From NCBI GenBank assembly GCA_017536845.1, contig JAFWCP010000401.1:1-6604 (forward strand): a stretch of DNA of 6,604 nucleotides, written 5' to 3'. A program made the position numbers and the translations under genes. The DNA comes from Solobacterium sp. GTDB lineage: Bacteria; Bacillota_I; Bacilli_A; Erysipelotrichales; Erysipelotrichaceae. Shown here one piece after another: positions 1 to 3,565 of the stretch (positions within the stretch are counted from its first letter, which is position 1; the number at the start of each line of letters is the position of its first letter). The notes beneath the pieces were generated by a model. The model saw only the letters and a program-made list of their open reading frames with translations. It did no database searches and was not told where the DNA came from.

Positions 1-61
1 AAAAAACATCCTCCCTACTATCTAATCCGTGGTACGATGGACATGACAAAGGAGGACTGTT

Positions 62-793
62 ATGGCAATTCTGACAGGTGAAGAACTGCAGCTGCACTGC
101 AAAAACATCCATGATTCTTTCAACAGGCTCAGGCATTTTTACAGCCGTGGCCTTCTGACCGATTACGAAGCCCTCAGCAAACTTACCGGCTTGTATAACA
201 GATACCTCTACCGCCTGCTGCTCCAGCACCGTCTGCGCATCGACCGGCGTGATGAACAATGGCTGCGCTCAGGCAATACTGCGGCTGACAGGGAAGATAC
301 GGAAACCGTACAGCAGATCATCCATGCCCTGCAGATCCCGGACATCTTCTTTGAGCCCATCCCAGCTGACATCCTCCAGCCGGCAAAGATCACCGACCAC
401 CCTTACTTTGAGCAGGCCCGTGTGCGCGTCTTCTTTACCTGTGCAGATGACGATGGCCTGCTGTCCTGCAAAGACCCGGAAGGAAAATCCTTTATCCTCA
501 AAGACACCCGGAACCTGCAGGCTTCCATCACCGTCAGAAGCCAGGAAGGCAGCCGCCTCAGCGTGGCCGGAAGCCTGGAAGGCTATACCGACCCAAAGGA
601 AAGCAAGGAGATGGAACTCTATGTTTCTCACCATCTGCCCTTTATCTTTGCATACATGGAAGAAGAAGCCGACCTGGCTGTCTATCAGAACTATCCCCTC
701 TGGCAGGAGTATTTCGCCTATGCGGAAAAACACCAGGCAAGGATTGACAAGGCCATGCTGGAAACCCTGACCGCCAAAGCAGAGAATGACTGA
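62..793 (+). CDS. Hypothetical soluble protein, 243 aa
   Basis: I do not recognise this protein. The start is well supported: AAAGGAGG at 48-55 sits six bases before the ATG. There is no signal peptide or membrane segment, so it should be cytoplasmic. Residues 1-100 look mainly helical and rich in Leu, Arg and Tyr (for example RYLYRLLLQHRLRI at 47-60). Residues about 115-178 look beta-rich, with alternating hydrophobic residues (VRVFFTC at 121-127, SFILKD at 143-148, ASITVRS at 154-160). Residues 180-240 return to charged helix (EEEADL, YPLWQEYFAYAEKH). Two Cys (C127, C136) flank an acidic turn (ADDDG at 128-132), but no metal-binding or catalytic pattern is convincing. It converges on hicA with a 32-bp gap and seems to be a separate unit. 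No good promoter is visible in the 47 bases upstream, so transcription may begin outside the window. That it is a real gene is fairly certain; its role is unknown. Confidence 0.8.
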   Translation: MAILTGEELQLHCKNIHDSFNRLRHFYSRGLLTDYEALSKLTGLYNRYLYRLLLQHRLRIDRRDEQWLRSGNTAADREDTETVQQIIHALQIPDIFFEPIPADILQPAKITDHPYFEQARVRVFFTCADDDGLLSCKDPEGKSFILKDTRNLQASITVRSQEGSRLSVAGSLEGYTDPKESKEMELYVSHHLPFIFAYMEEEADLAVYQNYPLWQEYFAYAEKHQARIDKAMLETLTAKAEND

Positions 794-828
794 AAGAAAA
801 AGCGTAAGCCTTTTTCAGGTTACGCTTA
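791..828 (-). terminator. Intrinsic terminator of hicA
   Basis: An 8-bp perfect stem is formed by AAGCGTAA (800-807) and TTACGCTT (820-827), extended inward by CC/GG around an A/T-rich loop with one bulged base. Read on the minus strand the stem runs into TTTTTCTTTC, a proper U-tract; on the plus strand it is followed by ACCGGG, so it serves hicA rather than the gene at 62-793. The hicA stop codon lies within the stem. Confidence 0.7.
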
Positions 829-1026
829 CCGGGACGTGCGAAGCATGAGCCCGGTTTTTCTTTCGATATCCTTGAGGACGTTCAGGCTGACTTCCTTTCC
901 CGGGTGAACAGGCACGGTGACAACATGACTGTTGCCTGCCTTGCGGAACTGCGCATGGCTTCCATTCTGCCTGACCTGCTTCCAGCCGTCAGCTTTTAAA
1001 ACCTTGATAAGCTTTTTCGCTTCCAT
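826..1026 (-). CDS. hicA: HicA family toxin (mRNA interferase)
   Basis: This 66-residue protein has the length and sequence pattern of HicA, the toxin of type II HicAB toxin-antitoxin systems. HicA toxins have a dsRBD-like fold and cleave mRNA, using a conserved His. Visible hallmarks are an N-terminal helix KKLIKVLKADGW (4-15), then VRQNGSHAQFRK (18-29) with the expected catalytic His24 in the G-S-H motif, a strand VVTVPVHPGKEVS (35-47), and the closing helix LNVLKDIERKTGL (48-60). The start is fixed by the minus-strand SD AAGGAG at 1031-1036. Nothing is missing, so the toxin appears intact. Its partner HicB is encoded divergently 237 bp away instead of in the usual overlapping operon. A 36-codon frame ends one base upstream and contains the hicA SD, so hicA translation may be coupled to it. 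The family call is confident; activity is inferred. Confidence 0.92.
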   Translation of the reverse strand: MEAKKLIKVLKADGWKQVRQNGSHAQFRKAGNSHVVTVPVHPGKEVSLNVLKDIERKTGLMLRTSR

Positions 1027-1027
1027 C

Positions 1028-1138
1028 TTACTCCTTCATCATCTGCTGATGTTGATTCAAGTCGTCGTGCGTTGATTGAACTCTCGTTGACTGATCTTTT
1101 GCCAGTATCCTGGCTTTCCTTTTGCGGATACTGCTCAT
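1028..1138 (-). CDS. Possible 36-aa leader ORF upstream of hicA
   Basis: On the minus strand an ATG at 1136-1138 opens a 36-codon frame beginning MSSIRKRKARILAKDQ, basic in its first half and rich in Gln/His/Asp at its end (LNQHQQMMKE). Its TAA stop at 1028-1030 is one base before the hicA ATG, and its last codons (AAG GAG TAA) form the hicA SD. This layout is typical of translational coupling. Against it, no Shine-Dalgarno sequence is visible before its own ATG (AATTCATTCATTCCA), and the frame stays open upstream without a better start. I recognise no homologue. It could be a leader peptide, a remnant of an older gene, or chance. Confidence 0.3.
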   Translation of the reverse strand: MSSIRKRKARILAKDQSTRVQSTHDDLNQHQQMMKE

Positions 1139-1178
1139 TGGAATGAATGAATTTGCTCGATATCGAAAGAGCCCATCT

Positions 1179-1207
1179 ATCGTACAGCGATTTCCGAAAA
1201 CACGCAA
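1179..1207 (-). promoter_or_regulatory. Weak candidate promoter for hicA
   Basis: Minus-strand TTGCGT (1202-1207) and TACGAT (1179-1184) are separated by 17 bp. Matches to consensus are 3/6 and 4/6, so this is only a candidate. If used, transcription would begin near 1172, and the hicA mRNA would carry a leader of about 145 bases including the 36-codon frame. No better minus-strand promoter was found between 1027 and 1263. Confidence 0.25.
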
Positions 1208-1215
1208 GAAACTTA

Positions 1216-1243
1216 TTGATACGTATCGAATACGTGTTATAAT
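1216..1243 (+). promoter_or_regulatory. hicB promoter
   Basis: TTGATA (-35, 1216-1221) and a perfect TATAAT (-10, 1238-1243) lie 16 bp apart. The expected transcription start is near 1249-1251, so the hicB mRNA would begin at or just before its SD (AAGGAGGT, 1250-1257). That gives a very short leader of about 13 bases. A palindromic operator candidate fills the spacer. Confidence 0.7.
1218..1235. promoter_or_regulatory. Putative HicB operator in the hicB promoter
   Basis: GATACGTATC (1218-1227) is a perfect 10-bp palindrome. It overlaps a second inverted repeat ACGTAT-CGA-ATACGT (1221-1235). The hexamer ATACGT therefore occurs at 1219 and 1230, 11 bp or one helical turn apart, between the -35 and -10 boxes. 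HicB proteins with a ribbon-helix-helix domain bind short palindromes at their own promoters, and the position would block RNA polymerase. That HicB binds here is inference. Confidence 0.5.
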
Positions 1244-1263
1244 ACTGGCAAGGAGGTTTTACG

Positions 1264-1662
1264 ATGAAAGAGAACTACACCTACCGGGCTGTTCTTGATT
1301 CCAGTGAAGAAGGCTTCATCAACATCATCTTCCCTGATTTTGACAATTCCGTGACTTCTGTGGAAGCGGGAGAAAGCCCCATTGAAGCCGCCCAGGAATG
1401 GCTGGCACTGAACATTGCCGCCTGTGAGGAGGAAGGCCTTCCCACGCCGGAAGAAAGCATCCTGCCTGTTGATCTTGACGATAACCAGTCGCTTGTTTTC
1501 ATCAATGTCTGGATGCCGTACCATCGGGCAAAGGAAAAGATCGTCTACGTCAAAAAGACGCTGACGATCCCGCAGTACCTTGATATCCTCGGCAAGGAAA
1601 ACAAACTGAACTTTTCCGAGATCCTCACCAATGGCCTCAAGCAGGCGCTGCACCTGAAATAG
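1264..1662 (+). CDS. hicB: HicB family antitoxin with ribbon-helix-helix C-terminus
   Basis: This 132-residue protein matches the HicB antitoxin layout. Residues 1-85 form the HicB fold (a degenerate RNase H-like domain that masks HicA): strand YTYRAVLDSSEEGFINIIF, the FPDF turn at 23-26, then the helix PIEAAQEWLALNIAACEEEG (39-58) and TPEES. The usual GC pair after the PD turn is replaced by NS, a variation. Residues 95-130 (YVKKTLTIPQYLDILGKEN, then FSEILTNGLKQAL) fit a C-terminal ribbon-helix-helix DNA-binding domain, so the protein should both neutralise HicA and repress transcription. The start is fixed by AAGGAGGT at 1250-1257, six bases before the ATG, and a strong promoter lies directly upstream. 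It is divergent from hicA, which is unusual. Family assignment is confident; pairing with the adjacent HicA is inferred from proximity. Confidence 0.88.
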   Translation: MKENYTYRAVLDSSEEGFINIIFPDFDNSVTSVEAGESPIEAAQEWLALNIAACEEEGLPTPEESILPVDLDDNQSLVFINVWMPYHRAKEKIVYVKKTLTIPQYLDILGKENKLNFSEILTNGLKQALHLK

Positions 1663-1689
1663 AAAAACACACCGGCAATGCCGATGTGC
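1663..1689 (-). terminator. Terminator of the HAD gene (possibly also hicB)
   Basis: CACACCGGC (1668-1676) and GCCGATGTG (1680-1688) form a hairpin with loop AAT. On the minus strand the central mismatch becomes a U-G wobble, giving a continuous 9-bp stem followed by TTTTTCTATTT, a good terminator for the gene at 1697-2299. On the plus strand there is a C-A mismatch and only a weak T-rich tail (CTGTCTGTTT), so it may stop hicB transcripts less efficiently. Confidence 0.6.
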
Positions 1690-1696
1690 TGTCTGT

Positions 1697-2299
1697 TTAC
1701 CCGTTCAGGATGTCCATCAGTGCCTTGACCGTTTCCTGCGGCTTTGAAGCCTTGAGCGTCTTCATGCCCATCCGCTCGGCCGGTTTTAAGTAGCTGCCGT
1801 TGTCATCGACAAACAGGCATTCTTCCGGTTTGAGGCCATAGCGGTTAACAAGCTCGTCATACATCTTCTGTTCCGGCTTGCGGGAGTGCAGCTCATGTGA
1901 GAATACACTGCCGTCAATGTTCTTGAAGACATCATTCTTCTCAAATACCGTGCAGAATTCCTTCGGCAGGTCAGCCAGCAGGTATACTTTATAACCTGCT
2001 TTTTTTAACGACCTGACACAGGATGCCATGGTCTTATCCACTTCCAGGTACCTGCCCCAGTCATCCAGCAGCCCTTTTCTGACCATCTTCTCAAACTTCG
2101 GATACTTTTCCACCAGGATTTCCCCGATCTCGGCAGTGGTATACAGTCCTCTGTTCCAGCCGTCCCATTCCTTTGAAACGGAGAGGTCCTCGGCGACTTT
2201 CTTGATTTCGATAGGGTTCGGACGGTATTTTGCCAGCAGTTTGAGAAAGTTCACATCCGCCAGTACACCGCCTACATCAAAAATTACGTTTCTTATCAT
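1697..2299 (-). CDS. HAD superfamily hydrolase, subclass IA-like, atypical motif II
   Basis: This 200-residue protein is a haloacid dehalogenase superfamily member of the phosphatase-like type related to YihX. Motif I is VIFDVGGVLADV (5-16) with nucleophile Asp8; position +2 is Gly10, as in YihX-type proteins, rather than the usual acid/base Asp. The alpha-helical cap is residues about 18-90. Motif II, normally ending in Ser/Thr, reads VYLLADLP (105-112) with Ala109 (codon GCT) in that place. Motif III Lys is K141 in SRKPE, and motif IV is CLFVDDN (161-167) with Asp165/Asp166 for Mg2+. Family members mostly hydrolyse small phosphomonoesters; the substrate here cannot be told. Nucleophile, Lys and metal ligands remain, so activity may persist at reduced or changed level. 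The SD is AAGGTGA at 2304-2310. It appears monocistronic, with its own promoter and terminator. Confidence 0.87.
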   Translation of the reverse strand: MIRNVIFDVGGVLADVNFLKLLAKYRPNPIEIKKVAEDLSVSKEWDGWNRGLYTTAEIGEILVEKYPKFEKMVRKGLLDDWGRYLEVDKTMASCVRSLKKAGYKVYLLADLPKEFCTVFEKNDVFKNIDGSVFSHELHSRKPEQKMYDELVNRYGLKPEECLFVDDNGSYLKPAERMGMKTLKASKPQETVKALMDILNG

Positions 2300-2363
2300 A
2301 TCTTCACCTTCCCTTCACTTTTTCTTAATCAATCCTTTATCTTTCTAACATAATTCCGCGACA

Positions 2364-2392
2364 ATTATACCGTATACTTTCTCCATCAGCAA
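2364..2392 (-). promoter_or_regulatory. Candidate promoter of the HAD gene
   Basis: On the minus strand TTGCTG (2387-2392, 3/6) and a perfect TATAAT (2364-2369) are 17 bp apart. The predicted start near 2357 would give a 5' leader of about 58 bases. The -10 box is the main support; the -35 is weak. Confidence 0.45.
2373..2378 (+). promoter_or_regulatory. Possible -10 box for the small membrane protein gene
   Basis: TATACT (5/6 match) lies 39 bp before the start at 2417, but no recognisable -35 is found at 16-18 bp upstream. It abuts the opposite-strand TATAAT at 2364-2369 with three bases between, so the two promoters would compete for polymerase if both are real. Confidence 0.2.
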
Positions 2393-2416
2393 ACCATCAA
2401 CAAGGAGGTAAGACTG

Positions 2417-2665
2417 ATGGAAAAAGAAGTAATCGACGCGGAATTCACCGTCGTCAGTGAAGAAGCGGAACCCGTAGACACCCGGGCATATAAGAGTACA
2501 GAAGGAAGCAGCTTCAGCGCAAAGTGGATCCTTGTCAGGATCCTGATGTGCCTGCTTGCTGCAATGGCTTTCTTCCTCGTGCCGCCTGCTGTCGGCATCG
2601 GCGTTCTCGCTCTTACGGCTTACAACGTGATGAAAAACGCGAAATATATCACAGCTGGTGAATAG
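2417..2665 (+). CDS. Small two-helix membrane protein, 82 aa
   Basis: I do not recognise a family. The start is set by AAGGAGGT at 2402-2409, seven bases before the ATG. The N-terminal 35 residues are acidic and hydrophilic (MEKEVIDAEF, SEEAEPVD) and probably cytoplasmic and flexible. Two hydrophobic segments follow, about residues 37-54 (WILVRILMCLLAAMAFFL) and 56-72 (PAVGIGVLALTAYNVMK), joined by a tight VPP turn, so a membrane hairpin with both ends on the same side is likely. The tail (KNAKYITAGE) is short. Its size and acidic head resemble many uncharacterised small Firmicutes membrane proteins; no toxin or transporter signature is evident. It is divergent from the HAD gene and convergent with the DUF937 gene, sharing a terminator with the latter. 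Coding status is supported by the RBS and the amphipathic organisation; function is unknown. Confidence 0.75.
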   Translation: MEKEVIDAEFTVVSEEAEPVDTRAYKSTEGSSFSAKWILVRILMCLLAAMAFFLVPPAVGIGVLALTAYNVMKNAKYITAGE

Positions 2666-2708
2666 ATTCTGACATAACTTCTCCCCTTTCTTAAAAAACA
2701 CCAGAAGA

Positions 2709-2750
2709 AAAGATACTGCCTTGCACCGGGCAGTATCTTTCATTTTGTTT
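2709..2750. terminator. Strong bidirectional terminator
   Basis: A perfect 12-bp stem, AAAGATACTGCC (2709-2720) with GGCAGTATCTTT (2729-2740), encloses an 8-base loop. The plus strand continues into CATTTTGTTT and the minus strand into TCTTCTGG after the stem's own T run. It lies between the convergent genes at 2417-2665 and 2756-3367 and can serve both. Confidence 0.85.
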
Positions 2751-2755
2751 CCGGC

Positions 2756-3367
2756 TTATTTCATCAGGGAGAGCAGGGATGTCAGCAGGGCTGTGCCGTC
2801 ATCCGCGCCTGCGGCAGGGGCAGCCTGCGCTGCCGGAGCCTGGGCACCGCCGAACAGGGCGCCGAGCATGTTGGCCATACCGCCGGAATTGCCAAGAATG
2901 CCGGTCAGGGCCGAAAGGTCAGGGCCTGCCGCGGCAGGGGCAGCCTGCTGCTGGGAAGCTGTTGTTGTAAAAGCAGAAAGGCTGGACAGAAGCGCCGGTG
3001 CAATGCTGGAGAGCACATTGGTGACATCCGCATTGGAAACGCCTGCCGCTCTGGCAATCTGTGCAGTTGTTGCTTCAGCGTCATTGCCGAAGATGTGGCC
3101 GATGATCTTTTCGCCGTCAGCCTGGTCAGCCAGTTCGATCTGTTCCGGCATCGACCGCTTGCTTGTATGCTGGGTCAGAGCGGAAAGCAGGGATGTCGCA
3201 CCCGGCTTGGATGATGCATTGCTGGTCATCGCCTTCAGAATCAGCGGCAGGGCATAGGACAGGATTGTCGCAACGGAAATGCCCGAAAGGCCGGTCTTCT
3301 TGGAAGCGGCGTTAACGGTGGACTGGCTCGTCATGGAGCTCATCAGCAGACCTAATAAGTTATTCAT
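2756..3367 (-). CDS. DUF937 domain-containing protein, 203 aa
   Basis: Residues 1-130 match the DUF937 family pattern: a helical start (MNNLLGLLMSSM), a Leu-rich helix VATILSYALPLILKAM (32-47), the N-A-S-S-K-P-G-A turn and helix SLLSALTQH (59-67), and the hallmark D84-G-E-K-I-I-G-H-I-F-G94. The helix pair SNADVTNVLSSIAPALLSSLSAF (111-133) follows. DUF937 proteins are widespread in bacteria and their function is not established. The C-terminal 70 residues are low-complexity: Gln/Ala/Pro linkers (QQQAAPAAAG at 139-148, AQAPAAQAAPAAGA at 175-188) around a Leu/Gly-rich segment (LSALTGILGN, MANMLGALFGG), then a Leu-rich end. There is no signal peptide or clear membrane helix. The SD (GGAGGAAA) is at 3374-3381, and a promoter candidate lies just upstream. 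The family call is confident; the role is unknown. Confidence 0.88.
   Translation of the reverse strand: MNNLLGLLMSSMTSQSTVNAASKKTGLSGISVATILSYALPLILKAMTSNASSKPGATSLLSALTQHTSKRSMPEQIELADQADGEKIIGHIFGNDAEATTAQIARAAGVSNADVTNVLSSIAPALLSSLSAFTTTASQQQAAPAAAGPDLSALTGILGNSGGMANMLGALFGGAQAPAAQAAPAAGADDGTALLTSLLSLMK
2811..2948. repeat. 18-bp in-frame direct repeat pair in the DUF937 gene
   Basis: GCGGCAGGGGCAGCCTGC occurs exactly at 2811-2828 and 2931-2948, 120 bp apart, which is 40 codons. On the coding strand both copies encode the QAAPAA core of the two Ala/Pro linkers. Recombination or slippage between them would delete 40 residues without shifting the frame. Confidence 0.8.
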
Positions 3368-3390
3368 TTTTTCTTTCCTCCAAGTATCTG

Positions 3391-3419
3391 CTTATATTGT
3401 ACACTGAAACCCCTTACAA
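3391..3419 (-). promoter_or_regulatory. Candidate promoter of the DUF937 gene
   Basis: Minus-strand TTGTAA (3414-3419, 4/6) and TATAAG (3391-3396, 5/6) have an ideal 17-bp spacer. The transcript would start near 3384, giving a leader of about 17 bases with the SD at 3374-3381 well placed within it. Confidence 0.5.
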
Positions 3420-3550
3420 TTTACGGGCAGATTTTGCAATCCGCTGGCAAAAAACAATAGAAAACTTGATATTTCGGCACTTTTTCAGCAATTTTCAGAT
3501 TTTTCTTTTCCGCTTTTTCAGTTTCCGGCTTTTCTGTTGCCATACTGAAG
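3420..3550. other. T-rich upstream region of the surface protein gene
   Basis: This gap separates the DUF937 promoter from the surface protein start. Its second half is strongly pyrimidine-rich on the plus strand and holds three TTTTCAG copies (from 3482, 3492 and 3515). No confident plus-strand promoter was found: TTGCAA (3434-3439) with TAGAAA (3458-3463) at 18 bp is weak, and TTGATA (3466-3471) lacks a matching -10. The region may hold regulatory sites that do not resemble a sigma-A promoter. Confidence 0.35.
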
Positions 3551-3565
3551 GGTGGAGGTAATTTT

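Noticed and set aside
1141..1152. GAAT tetranucleotide repeated three times in the hicA-hicB gap
   Set aside because: Three copies are too few to suggest slipped-strand phase variation, and the repeat is outside any confident gene.
1237..1653. 138-codon frame antisense to hicB
   Set aside because: Opposite to a clear HicB protein with its own promoter and RBS; no domain in the translation.
2525..2545. Two GGATCC sites and a CAGGATCCTG palindrome in the small membrane protein gene
   Set aside because: They lie inside coding sequence and fit ordinary Gly/Ile/Leu/Arg codons; no second signal suggests a regulatory site.
3421..3543. Minus-strand 40-codon frame beginning MATEKPETEKAEKK
   Set aside because: The Lys/Glu-rich start simply reflects the T-rich plus strand; no SD precedes the ATG and the frame ends just before the DUF937 promoter. 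Not impossible, but unsupported.
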